DNA of 33,869 nucleotides, taken from contig JAFRMA010000111.1 in the NCBI GenBank assembly GCA_017430925.1, forward strand, positions 1 to 33,869, in the 5' to 3' direction. Shown one piece after another: positions 17,701 through 25,473 of the stretch; positions within the stretch are counted from its first letter, which is position 1, and each line of letters begins with the position of its first letter. Position numbers and translations under genes: made by a program. The notes beneath the pieces are model-generated. The model was not told the origin of the DNA and searched no databases. It worked only from the letters and a program-made list of their open reading frames with translations. This DNA comes from Solobacterium sp. Lineage in GTDB: Bacteria; Bacillota_I; Bacilli_A; Erysipelotrichales; Erysipelotrichaceae.

Positions 17701-19084
17701 CTTCCGCAAACGGTCTCGCATCCTTTACCATCTCGTTGGTGATATTCGTCTTTCTGGTGATATATCCCGGGATGCTTACCGGCGGTTTCACAAACATCTG
17801 GATACGGTCAACGACACTCCGGTTGCGGATCTTTACGGCACCGAATTCAATCACATGATCGTAGTAACAGGATAATCCTGTCGTCTCCAGGTCAAACGCG
17901 ATATATTCCACACTGTCAAATGTCTGGTCCGTGGGATTTGTCACGATTCTCAGATGCTCATCTGCCAGATTCACTTCACAGCCGAAACCAATCTTGAACT
18001 TCTGTTCCGGTTTCTTTTTCTTTAACTTGGATGCCTGATTGAATGCCTTGACAAACGACTGCACATCCGCATGATCTGTAATGACGATTCCTTCATGTCC
18101 AAGACCATGGACATAGCTGATAATACTCTCCGCGTCGCATACACCATCCATCTCACTCATATTTGTATGCATATGCATTTCCACACGTTTTACAGGCGCA
18201 GGATCGGTGATCTTCTCTTTCTCTGCCTTACGGATTTCTTCAGCCTCACAGACAAGATCTTTCGCAAAATTATCAAAACTGATCGATCCGAAGACCTGGA
18301 TACGATCTCCCACCTTAATACTCTCAATCTCTTCCCGGCTGAAATTCCGTCCTTCAAAGATCTTCACGATGATTGCGTCTTCCCCGTCAAATACGGATAC
18401 AGACTGGATCAGCCTGTGGGTATTCTTTACCTCAAACCCTTCCGACGCAAACACATCACCGGTAAACTGGATCTCTCTGACCGCGTCATTAACATCCTTC
18501 AGGGAAATAACCGCATAGTCATCATGTTTGACTTTGTAATACTTCTTTTTCGCAGGTTTTTCTTCGTTTTTCGGTTTCTCCGGCAGGAAATCCAGAGTGA
18601 TCACTTCTTCCGGCTTCTCCTGATGAATACGCTTGTCACAGCGTGCCTGGAGGTGGTCAAGACCGATGGAGCACAGATATTCCTGCAGTTCTTCCAGGTA
18701 GACAGACGCGAATTCCGCTTCTTCGTCTTGATCAAAAGAGAAAGTCAGTGTATGTGCTTCCTCGTCATAGTTCATCGTACCGCCGAACAGCGCAGAAATC
18801 TCAGGATGTCCGGATTTGAAGAATTCCAGATAATTGTAAAGATCATTCTGTGAGATCTTCTCGTTATCCGCGGAGATCTCCAGAAAGACACGGCAATCCA
18901 CCAGATGACTGAGTTTTTCCTTTAACAGGGAAAAATCCGCGAAAGAGAGGATCCCCGGTGTATGCATACTGATACGCGCCAGATTCTTATCACGGAAAAA
19001 ACGTACGGAGCGGATCTCCGCGTTCTTCAGATTTTCCGGATCGCTATATTCCGGAAGATTGACTATTTCCTTAAACGTGGTCAT
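14738..19084 (-). CDS. polC: DNA polymerase III alpha subunit, PolC type
   Basis: Replicative leading-strand polymerase of Firmicutes with built-in proofreading. Using ATG 19084 it has 1448 residues. Visible order: N-terminal domain; OB fold (about 205-285); PHP domain beginning VEMHMHTNMSEMDG (near 302) and resuming after the exonuclease; an inserted DEDD exonuclease starting IAFDLETTG (near 396-404); then the polymerase core with GSRGSVGSSF, a zinc-binding CPECH...CPHCG module and PDIDLNFSNEYQ. The TTG two codons earlier is a poor alternative. No Shine-Dalgarno precedes either codon; instead an extended -10 lies 7 nt upstream, suggesting a leaderless transcript. It sits between the HerA-like gene and rimP, the usual Firmicutes neighbour. 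Confidence 0.98.
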   Translation of the reverse strand: MTTFKEIVNLPEYSDPENLKNAEIRSVRFFRDKNLARISMHTPGILSFADFSLLKEKLSHLVDCRVFLEISADNEKISQNDLYNYLEFFKSGHPEISALFGGTMNYDEEAHTLTFSFDQDEEAEFASVYLEELQEYLCSIGLDHLQARCDKRIHQEKPEEVITLDFLPEKPKNEEKPAKKKYYKVKHDDYAVISLKDVNDAVREIQFTGDVFASEGFEVKNTHRLIQSVSVFDGEDAIIVKIFEGRNFSREEIESIKVGDRIQVFGSISFDNFAKDLVCEAEEIRKAEKEKITDPAPVKRVEMHMHTNMSEMDGVCDAESIISYVHGLGHEGIVITDHADVQSFVKAFNQASKLKKKKPEQKFKIGFGCEVNLADEHLRIVTNPTDQTFDSVEYIAFDLETTGLSCYYDHVIEFGAVKIRNRSVVDRIQMFVKPPVSIPGYITRKTNITNEMVKDARPFAEVCETIRSWLGDAVLVAHNAEFDIHFLNEEFRRLGQEPLTNTYIDTLDMSRAILKERRAYRLGNISRYYRIAYDEEVAHRADYDAEALSGVFLALLRDAENAGARTLRDLQYKIQDKEAFKKVRHSHTVLIARNLQGLKDLYRLVSMSNTKTLAVMGKNKTKEDAEVTAEPRVLRSAVDAVRKNLYVGTSCQNNEVFELACNGDDERLYKALSWYDYVELQPLSCYTNMIALGSVPNKERIMTVQKRLITAAKELGIPVVADSDAHYCTPEQKIFRDVYIMNQGVGGMTHPLYIRDENLRMRTKNPDQHIRLTQEMKDEFAWLDDPELVEQIVIENPRRIFESLEEIRPVPDGTYPPHIEGSDRLLKEVCFDTARRVYEFEGKIPEQVTSRLNRELDAIIGAGYYVNYYISHLLVKKSNEDGYVVGSRGSVGSSFVATMSGITEVNPLSPHYICPECHYSEWIDDPEVKSGFDLPDKVCPHCGAVMKGNGHNIPFETFLGFHGDKVPDIDLNFSNEYQARAHAFTKEVFGEDHVFRAGTIGTVAEKTAFGYVSGYCEKMNITNMRRPMREYLASGCQNVKRTTGQHPGGIIVIPNNFEAEDFTPVQYPANDPSAEWKTTHYDFHDIHDNVLKFDILGHVDPTAMRLLTNISKTDPLTIPMNDPEVLSLFSSDQALKADPRVYKKETGALGLPEFGTRITRRVLEETRPKIFSELVILSGLTHGTDVWAGNAQVLVQQGHPLEEVIGCRDDIMTYLLNKKLEPIHSFKIMEDVRKGRGLTPEYEKIMREHDVPDWYIDSCKKIKYMFPKAHAVAYVIMAVRIAWYKVYEPHNFYIQFLSLRCDAYEIETMTKGLEPVRARMQDIQTRMAERNSANPVSNKERALLDTLEVCEELYARGYRIGNVDLYKSKATEFCVVEGDEHTLIPPFVVIDNLGANVARSIEEARKKGEFLSKEDILRRTQLSATLLKKLEVLGCLNGIDESNQMSLF

Positions 19085-19091
19085 ATACAAG

Positions 19092-19100
19092 ACTATATCA
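19092..19100 (-). promoter_or_regulatory. Extended -10 promoter of polC, probable leaderless start
   Basis: Minus-strand TGATATAGT (TG-n plus TATAGT) ends exactly 7 nt before the A of the polC ATG. No ribosome-binding motif lies between them and no good -35 is present at 16-18 nt. With the usual 6-7 nt discriminator, transcription would begin at or next to the start codon. The same geometry occurs before murG. Confidence 0.55.
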
Positions 19101-19153
19101 TAATAATTCTTTAATTCACGGTCTTGACTTTCACAAGATGTATGGTAACTGAA

Positions 19154-19171
19154 AACAGGGTCTCCCCTGTT
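19154..19171 (-). terminator. Terminator after the HerA-like gene
   Basis: Minus-strand AACAGGG-GAGA-CCCTGTT is a 7-bp GC-rich stem with a GNRA-type tetraloop, starting 11 nt after the stop codon and followed by TTC. The T run is short, so efficiency is uncertain, but it lies exactly at the operon end before the polC promoter. Confidence 0.7.
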
Positions 19172-19182
19172 CGTTGTTTTGT

Positions 19183-20679
19183 TTACTTCAGGAAGTTCTT
19201 AAGGAACTTTCTGGCCTGACGGATACCGATATTGAGTACTTCGTTCTCAAGCTTGTTCTTGGCTTTCTTTGCCAGGATCTCTGCTTCACTCTTCTCGTTG
19301 GCTTTTTTGGCTGCTGCCTTGGCTTCTTCACGGGCACGGATTTCTTCCAGTTTGGCCTGTTTCTTCGCTTCTTCCGCAGCCAGGCGTGCATCTTCTTCCT
19401 GCTGCAGGATCTCGTCGATTTCTTCGTAGGCACTCATCGGATCAAAAGTCTTTTCATACTTGCCGTAGATGGAGTCACTGCTGAAGGTATATTCCACCGC
19501 ATCGAAGTTTGCGATTTTCATGCTGGACTTCGGCGGCAGGATCTTGGTGACTTCAACGATGGACGGCGCTCCCTTGGCATCCAGTGTCGATACCAGGGCT
19601 TTTCCGGTCTCCATATTGGAGATCATTTCCGCGGTATTGAATTCCGGGTTTTCACGGAAGGAATCCGCCGCAAGCTTGGCAGCCTTGATCTCTGCCGGTG
19701 TATAGGCACGCAGAGAGTGCTGGATCCGGTTGCTTAACTGTCCGAGAACTTCACCGGGGATATCCGTAGGTGTCTGGGTGATGAAGAAGACACCGACACC
19801 CTTGGAACGGATCAGTTTAACGGTCTGTTCGATCTTTTCCAGAAGCTGACGCGGAGCCTTGTTAAACAGGAGATGTGCTTCATCAAAGAAGAAGACGATC
19901 TTCGGTTTCTCCAGATCACCGACTTCCGGCAGTTTCTGATACAGTTCATTTAACATCCAGAACAGGAACGTGGAATATAACAGAGGATGTGAGAACAACT
20001 CTTCACACTCAATCATGTTCATGACGCCTAAACCGCCTTCTGTAGCAATCCAGTCTTCGATATTCAATGCCGGCATGCCGAAGAACAATTCTCCGCCTTC
20101 ATGTTCAAGTTCCAGCAGACGGCGCTGTATCGCACCGACACTCTGTTTTGACACATTGCCGTACTTGATCGTGTAATCCTTGGCGTGTTCACCGACATAC
20201 CCCAGCATTGCCTGCAGGTCTTTCAAGTCGATAATATCCAGTTCCATGTCTCTGGCAACGCGGAAGACGATATTCAGAACACCCTGCTGTGCATCCGTCA
20301 GATCCAGCATACGGCTGACCAGCATCGGTCCCATTTCCTGCATCATCGCTCTAACAGGATGACCCTTCTTCTGGTATACATCAAAGAAATGCACCGGGAA
20401 TTTCCGGCAGTCATAGTCTTCGATTCCCATGGATTTCAGACGTCCGTCAATTCCCTCTCTGTCTCCGGGAACGATCATGCCGGTCAGATCACCCTTGACG
20501 TCCGCAATCACGGTAGGAACTCCCAGTTCACAGAGTGATTCCGCAATCACCTTCAGAGTAACTGTCTTACCGGTGCCGCTGGCTCCGGCAATCAGTCCGT
20601 GTCTGTTCATCTGTGACGGAAGCAGGTAGATTTCTTTTTCTCCGGCCTTTCCGATCAGGATCTGATTATCTTTTAACAT
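19183..20679 (-). CDS. HerA-like/DUF853 family ATPase
   Basis: A 498-residue RecA-fold ATPase of the DUF853 (helicase HerA-like) family, whose cellular role is not established. Walker A is GASGTGKT in GLIAGASGTGKTVTLKV near residue 35; IADVKGDLTG follows, Walker B is KIVFFFDEAHLLF (about 263-275), and VGVFFITQTPTDIP is a sensor-type strand. The last 90 residues are a Lys/Glu/Ala-rich coiled-coil (EEDARLAAEEAKKQAKLEEIRAR-like). Two ATGs lie six bases apart; 20679 is preferred because AGAGGA is 6 nt upstream, whereas it abuts the first (20685). It follows rnc, where smc is common in other Firmicutes. Confidence 0.88.
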   Translation of the reverse strand: MLKDNQILIGKAGEKEIYLLPSQMNRHGLIAGASGTGKTVTLKVIAESLCELGVPTVIADVKGDLTGMIVPGDREGIDGRLKSMGIEDYDCRKFPVHFFDVYQKKGHPVRAMMQEMGPMLVSRMLDLTDAQQGVLNIVFRVARDMELDIIDLKDLQAMLGYVGEHAKDYTIKYGNVSKQSVGAIQRRLLELEHEGGELFFGMPALNIEDWIATEGGLGVMNMIECEELFSHPLLYSTFLFWMLNELYQKLPEVGDLEKPKIVFFFDEAHLLFNKAPRQLLEKIEQTVKLIRSKGVGVFFITQTPTDIPGEVLGQLSNRIQHSLRAYTPAEIKAAKLAADSFRENPEFNTAEMISNMETGKALVSTLDAKGAPSIVEVTKILPPKSSMKIANFDAVEYTFSSDSIYGKYEKTFDPMSAYEEIDEILQQEEDARLAAEEAKKQAKLEEIRAREEAKAAAKKANEKSEAEILAKKAKNKLENEVLNIGIRQARKFLKNFLK

Positions 20680-20693
20680 ACGCATTCCTCTTT

Positions 20694-21377
20694 CTATTTC
20701 ACCATCTTGGAGAAAGCATCCTTGGCCGCATTCTGTTCCGCCTGTTTCTTACTGGAACCTGTACCTCTGCCAAGAATCAGTCCGTCCACCACCACATTCA
20801 TTTCAAACGTAGGCGCATTGGACGGTCCGCTTTCTTTAATTAAAACATACTTTACTGTCTTACGGTCATCCGCCTGTACATATTCCTGCAGTTTTGTCTT
20901 GTAATCATGGATGATATCGAGTTCCCTGGGATGTTTCAGGTGCGGTGCCAGGACTTCGTTCAGGATATTATCCACGGCAGACATCCCCTGATCCAGATAT
21001 AAGGCACCGAGAAAAGCCTCAAACATATCCGCAAGGATCGCGTCCTTATCCCTTCCTCCGGTACGTTCTTCCCCGGTTCCCAGAAGTAAGAACTGTCCCA
21101 GATCCAGTTCCCGGGCATATCCGGCAAGCGCTTTTTCACAGACCAGATTCGCCCGGAGTTTTGTCATCTCTCCTTCGCTCAATTCCGGTTCCAGGGGATA
21201 GATCCGGTTGCTGGACCACAACTGGAGAACAGCGTCTCCCATGAATTCCAGACGTTCGTTGTGCTTCAGATACCGGTGTTCATTCACATAGGAAGAATGC
21301 GTAAAAGCTTCCTGAAGCAGTTTTTCATCCTTGATCCTGATTCCTCTTTTTTTCAGCCATTCACCGATCTTCACCAT
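20694..21377 (-). CDS. rnc: Ribonuclease III
   Basis: Double-strand-specific endoribonuclease that processes rRNA precursors and structured mRNAs. The 227 residues hold the catalytic signature HNERLEFMGDAVL (39-51, with E44 and D48), a second conserved acidic site in DMFEAFLGALYLD, and a C-terminal double-stranded RNA-binding domain (about 155-225, ending GSSKKQAEQNAAKDAF). ATG 21377 has TTAGGTG upstream and begins 7 nt after the recG stop. The genes for FapR, PlsX, FabD, FabG and ACP that often separate recG and rnc in Bacillus are absent. Confidence 0.97.
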   Translation of the reverse strand: MVKIGEWLKKRGIRIKDEKLLQEAFTHSSYVNEHRYLKHNERLEFMGDAVLQLWSSNRIYPLEPELSEGEMTKLRANLVCEKALAGYARELDLGQFLLLGTGEERTGGRDKDAILADMFEAFLGALYLDQGMSAVDNILNEVLAPHLKHPRELDIIHDYKTKLQEYVQADDRKTVKYVLIKESGPSNAPTFEMNVVVDGLILGRGTGSSKKQAEQNAAKDAFSKMVK

Positions 21378-21384
21378 GGTTCAC

Positions 21385-23403
21385 CTAATCTATAATGACA
21401 AAATTACGTTCATTACGCCTTTCCACATCCTGCAGAATTGCCTGATATGCAGGATCATTTCTATTATTGTATATCATTTCCGCGTCTTTACGGGCAGTAT
21501 TCAGTATATTTGTGTCTTCAATGATATTTCCGAGGATGAAATCCGGCAGTCCGCTTTGTCTGGTGCCCAGGATATCACCGGGACCGCGCAGACGCAGATC
21601 TTCGTAGGAAATCTCAAAACCGTTGCTTGTCTTCACCAGCACCTCCAGACGTGCCAGCGTATCCGCGTCATTCGATGAAGTCAGCAGCCAGCATTGTCCC
21701 TGGGTACTGCCGCGCTGGATCCTGCCCCGGAGCTGATGCAGCTGGGATAAACCGAACCGGTCTGCGTCGTAAACGATCATTCCGGTCGCATTCACCACGT
21801 TCATACCTACTTCTACAACTGTAGTAGATACAAGCACCTGGATTTCATTCCGGTAAAACATCTCCATAATGCTTTGTTTCTCTTCGCTGGACATCCTTCC
21901 GTGCAGGACACCGACATTGGCGGTACCCGCAAACAACTTTGACAGCGTCTTCGCGGTTTCTTCGACATCTCTGGCCGGATAGTCATCGCTTTGTTCAACA
22001 GCCGCGCAGATCACATACAACTGGTTGCCTCGTTCCAGGACAGCCTTGACATCCGCAAGCACGGAACGGAAACTGTTTTCCCGGATCAGGGTGGTGATCA
22101 CCGGCTTACGTCCTGCCGGCATCGTTTCAATCGTGCTGATATCCATATCCCCATACAAGGTTGACGCAAGTGTACGGGGAATCGGTGTCGCACTCATCAA
22201 CAGGAAGTCTGTCTGCTGGCCTTTCTCCCGCAGTGCCCGGCGCTGTTCCACACCAAAACGTTGTTGTTCATCCGCGATCACCAGACCAGCATTCGCAAAG
22301 ATGACGTTCTCCTGCAGGATACTGTGCGTACCGATCAGGATATCCACCAGGCCTTCCGATACTGCCTGGACGATTTCTTTTTTCCGGGCCGCCTTCTCTC
22401 CGGAATACAATAGTTCTACGCGTATTCCCAACGGTCCCAGGAGTTCCCGGATCGTTTCAAAATGCTGCTGGGCGAGGATCTCCGTCGGTGCCAGGAGCGC
22501 TCCCTGGTATCCCGCGGTCACTGCCGCGTACAGGGCGACAGCCGCGACGATCGTCTTACCGCAGCCGACATCTCCCTGCACCAGTCTGTACATTACCTTT
22601 TCACTTTCCATGTCGTTGAGAATATCGGTGACGGCCTTCATCTGATCAGGAGTTAATTCAAAATGAAGATGATCGATAAAGGAATTGATCCGGGCATAAT
22701 CCAGAACTTTGCGTTTCTTTTTCACCTGGGAGGATACCTGGTTCTTGATCATCTGCACAGCCAGGAAAAAACGCAGGAATTCTTCGTATTTCAGCGTTCT
22801 GTATGCCTGGGTGACCTGATACTCATCTTCCGGAAAATGAATCCATTTCAAGGCTGTAACGCGCTTCTGAAGGCGGTATGCCTTCCGCAGGTCCTCCGGA
22901 ATCAGATCAGAGATCTCGGTGGTCATTCCCTCCAGGGCATGACGTATGCACTCACTGATCGTCCTCTGGGTAATTCCCTCTTTGGCGGAATATACCGGGG
23001 TGATCAAAGGAAGCTGGTCCAGAGGCTTGTTCTTATAGGAGACCGCGGTGATCTTATGCTTGCCGTTATATACTCCGGAGATCGTGATGATTTCATTCAA
23101 CTTGAGCTGTTTCGCCCAGGGACGATTAAATATCGTTACCTGAAAGATCTCCCCTTCGGTCATTACCTCAAACTTCGCCACCGTACGATTCCTGCCGTAC
23201 CGCCAGCTTTTCACTGCCGAGACAACTTCTCCTTCAAAGGTGATCTTATCTCCTTCTCTCCAGGTACTGACTTCTGATGTCTTCAGGATCTCATAGCGAA
23301 AAGGATAATACGTCAGCAGTTCCTCGCCGCTGTGTACGCCAAGTTCCTGCATCTGTGCTACCCGGTTCTTTGTCAGTTTGAGACGTTTATCCGTCAGTTC
23401 CAT
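21385..23403 (-). CDS. recG: ATP-dependent DNA helicase RecG
   Basis: Branch-migrating helicase that remodels stalled forks and Holliday junctions. The 672 residues give an N-terminal wedge/OB domain (about 45-150), then superfamily 2 motifs: VQGDVGCGKT (Walker A, near 284), APTEILAQQH, ADEQQRFGV (the RecG form of DExH), MSATPIPRT and QLRGRIQRG (motif VI). ATG 23403 has AGAGG upstream. It follows fakA after a short hairpin at 23425-23444, keeping the yloU-fakA-recG order of Firmicutes. Confidence 0.98.
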   Translation of the reverse strand: MELTDKRLKLTKNRVAQMQELGVHSGEELLTYYPFRYEILKTSEVSTWREGDKITFEGEVVSAVKSWRYGRNRTVAKFEVMTEGEIFQVTIFNRPWAKQLKLNEIITISGVYNGKHKITAVSYKNKPLDQLPLITPVYSAKEGITQRTISECIRHALEGMTTEISDLIPEDLRKAYRLQKRVTALKWIHFPEDEYQVTQAYRTLKYEEFLRFFLAVQMIKNQVSSQVKKKRKVLDYARINSFIDHLHFELTPDQMKAVTDILNDMESEKVMYRLVQGDVGCGKTIVAAVALYAAVTAGYQGALLAPTEILAQQHFETIRELLGPLGIRVELLYSGEKAARKKEIVQAVSEGLVDILIGTHSILQENVIFANAGLVIADEQQRFGVEQRRALREKGQQTDFLLMSATPIPRTLASTLYGDMDISTIETMPAGRKPVITTLIRENSFRSVLADVKAVLERGNQLYVICAAVEQSDDYPARDVEETAKTLSKLFAGTANVGVLHGRMSSEEKQSIMEMFYRNEIQVLVSTTVVEVGMNVVNATGMIVYDADRFGLSQLHQLRGRIQRGSTQGQCWLLTSSNDADTLARLEVLVKTSNGFEISYEDLRLRGPGDILGTRQSGLPDFILGNIIEDTNILNTARKDAEMIYNNRNDPAYQAILQDVERRNERNFVIID

Positions 23404-23424
23404 ACAACCTCTGTGATTTACAGA

Positions 23425-23444
23425 AAAACGGGTTTCCCCGTTTT
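23425..23444 (-). terminator. Hairpin at fakA-recG junction
   Basis: Perfect 8-bp inverted repeat (AAAACGGG / CCCGTTTT) with a 4-nt loop, overlapping the fakA stop codon and followed by TTTTTC overlapping the descending arm on the minus strand. It resembles an intrinsic terminator and may lower transcription of recG and downstream genes relative to yloU-fakA. No separate recG promoter is evident. Confidence 0.65.
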
Positions 23445-25047
23445 ATTCCACACCGATCATGAAGCAGTATACCGGCTGTTCACCGTTCTGTACATCAACA
23501 TCCACATCGTAGTGTTCATCAATGTACTGCTGAACAGTTTCACACTCCTCATCTGAGGCATCACTTCCCTGGATCAGGGTAATGATCTCACTCTCTTCAT
23601 CACACATCTCGTCGATCAGTCTGCACGCAGCCTGTACTTTATCCGTATCTGTGAGTACGATATCTTTCTCCAGGAGACCCATATAATCTCCGTTGTGGAT
23701 CTCTCTGCCTTCAACGACCGTGTCTCTTACCGCGTAGGTGATCTGTCCTGTCTTGATCCGTTCCACGGCTTCTTCCATTTCCTGTTTGTTGGTTTCCGTA
23801 TCGTTATCCGGATTAAACGCAATACAGGCATTCAGACCCTGCGGAATACTCTTGGTCGGAAGTACAATGATATCCTTGTCTTCTGTCACATGGGCAGCCT
23901 GCTGGGCAGCCATGATGATATTGGAGTTATTCGGAAGAATAAAGATATGTCTGGCATTGATCCGGCGGATCGCGCTGACAAAGTCTTCAGTGGAAGGATT
24001 CATCGTCTGTCCTCCGGATACGACGACATCTGCGCGGTAATCCGTAAACAGTTTCACCAGCCCTTTACCTGCCGCTACGGTAATGATACCGAACTCTTTC
24101 TGGGGTTCTTCGGGTTTCGCGACAGTATCAATGATTGAAGGCTGTAACTCTTCATTCAGGTTATCCACCTGGATCCTCTTGAATTCACCATATCTCTGTC
24201 CGAGATTCAGCACTTCACCAGGGGATACCGTATTCAGACGGACTCTTACCTGATTGTTATCCAGGATAACGGTAATGGATTCTCCCAGTCTGCCCAGAGA
24301 ATTGCGGAACTTCTCTTCCTTGAACATATTTGCTCCCTGATCACTGAGATTCAGGATGAACTCTGTACGGTAACCGGATGCCTTGACAGGTGCTTCTGCC
24401 ACGGCATCAGCAGAACTCTCCGTAATCGGATTACCTTCCAGATATGCCCGGAATCCCTCCAGGATGGATAACAGACCGCTTCCTCCGGAGTCAACGACTC
24501 TGGCTTCCTTCAGGATCGGCAGTAATTCCGGTGTACGGTTCAGGGATGCCTTAGCCTCCGTACACAATACTTCCATATATTCATTGACCGAGATTTCCGG
24601 GTTCTGTTCCAGATACGCATTCGCATTATCCGAGGACTCACGGATCACGGTCAGGATCGTTCCTTCCACAGGACGCATAACTGCTTTATACGCACGCTTG
24701 GAACCATTTAACAATGCCGCATTAAATGCCTGTACATCCAGTTCTTCCTGGTCACCTACCGATTGCTGGAAACCACGGAAGATCTGGGAAAGAATCACTC
24801 CGCTGTTACCCCTGGCACCCATCAGAAGACCGCGTGACAATGTCTTGGCAATCACCGAAAGACTTTCACTGCCGGATTTGTTGACCTCACTGATTCCGTT
24901 ATTGAATGTCAGAGACATGTTTGTTCCGGTATCTCCGTCAGGTACCGGGAAGACATTCAGCGAGTCTACTTCCTTCTTTCTGTTGTTCAGGTTATTACAG
25001 CCGCTGATCAACATCTGCTTGAATATCGCACCGTTTATCTTATCCAT
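23443..25047 (-). CDS. fakA: Fatty acid kinase catalytic subunit FakA (DAK2 domain, YloV-like)
   Basis: ATP-binding subunit of the fatty acid kinase, which phosphorylates exogenous fatty acids carried by a FakB (DegV-type) partner. The 534 residues start with a DAK2 domain carrying the metal/ATP motif PVPDGDTGTN (34-43) and GARGNSGVILSQIFRG, followed by a middle and a C-terminal DAK1-like domain (VVSGGQTMNPSTEDFV, FILPNNSNIIMAA). The start is ATG 25047, with AGGTGG 8 nt upstream, 12 nt into the short spacer after yloU. FakB is not encoded in this window. The yloU-fakA-recG order matches other Firmicutes. Confidence 0.95.
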   Translation of the reverse strand: MDKINGAIFKQMLISGCNNLNNRKKEVDSLNVFPVPDGDTGTNMSLTFNNGISEVNKSGSESLSVIAKTLSRGLLMGARGNSGVILSQIFRGFQQSVGDQEELDVQAFNAALLNGSKRAYKAVMRPVEGTILTVIRESSDNANAYLEQNPEISVNEYMEVLCTEAKASLNRTPELLPILKEARVVDSGGSGLLSILEGFRAYLEGNPITESSADAVAEAPVKASGYRTEFILNLSDQGANMFKEEKFRNSLGRLGESITVILDNNQVRVRLNTVSPGEVLNLGQRYGEFKRIQVDNLNEELQPSIIDTVAKPEEPQKEFGIITVAAGKGLVKLFTDYRADVVVSGGQTMNPSTEDFVSAIRRINARHIFILPNNSNIIMAAQQAAHVTEDKDIIVLPTKSIPQGLNACIAFNPDNDTETNKQEMEEAVERIKTGQITYAVRDTVVEGREIHNGDYMGLLEKDIVLTDTDKVQAACRLIDEMCDEESEIITLIQGSDASDEECETVQQYIDEHYDVDVDVQNGEQPVYCFMIGVE

Positions 25048-25059
25048 ACGATATCCCAC

Positions 25060-25419
25060 CTACTCCAAGACCTGTACGCCCTGGACAAACACATTTACTG
25101 CCGCAATCTCTTCAGATAATGATTTCTCCAGAACATATTTCACTTTCTTCTGTGCTTCCGCAACAACTTCGCTGATCTTTACACCGAAACTGACAATAAT
25201 AAACAGATCGATTTCAAGACCCTCACCCGTGCGTCTTACCACAACACCTTTGGTGTAATTTTCCTTTTTGAGCATTTCTGCCAGTCCGTCCTTGACAACC
25301 TTTTTGGATGCCATGCCAATGACACCGTAGCACTCGGTAATAACACCGCCGGCCAGGGAAGCCACTGCTTCTTCGGATACTGTAATACTGCCGTAATTTG
25401 TTTTCTTTTCTACTGTCAT
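25060..25419 (-). CDS. yloU: Asp23/Gls24 family envelope stress protein (YloU-like)
   Basis: A 119-residue Asp23-family protein, a group linked to cell-envelope homeostasis. The family pattern is clear: YGSITVSEEAVASLAGGVITECYGVIGM at the N-terminus, then LEIDLFIIVSFGVKISEVVAEAQKKVKYVLE and the terminal VNVFVQGV strand. ATG 25419 has AAGGAGAG upstream. It is the first gene of the yloU-fakA-recG-rnc-HerA-like block and sits directly behind a promoter overlapping the divIB stop. Assignment to YloU rather than another Asp23 paralogue rests on the adjacent fakA. Confidence 0.93.
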   Translation of the reverse strand: MTVEKKTNYGSITVSEEAVASLAGGVITECYGVIGMASKKVVKDGLAEMLKKENYTKGVVVRRTGEGLEIDLFIIVSFGVKISEVVAEAQKKVKYVLEKSLSEEIAAVNVFVQGVQVLE

Positions 25420-25443
25420 GGAAATACTCTCCTTAACTTAAAA

Positions 25444-25473
25444 ATACTATCACAAAACCTGCTGAATTCTCAA
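25444..25473 (-). promoter_or_regulatory. Promoter of the yloU-fakA-recG-rnc block
   Basis: Minus-strand TTGAGA (25468-25473) and TAGTAT (25444-25449) are 18 nt apart, and the -10 carries the TG-A extension (TGATAGTAT). The -35 overlaps the divIB stop codon. The ribosome-binding site of yloU follows about 15 nt later. Confidence 0.68.
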
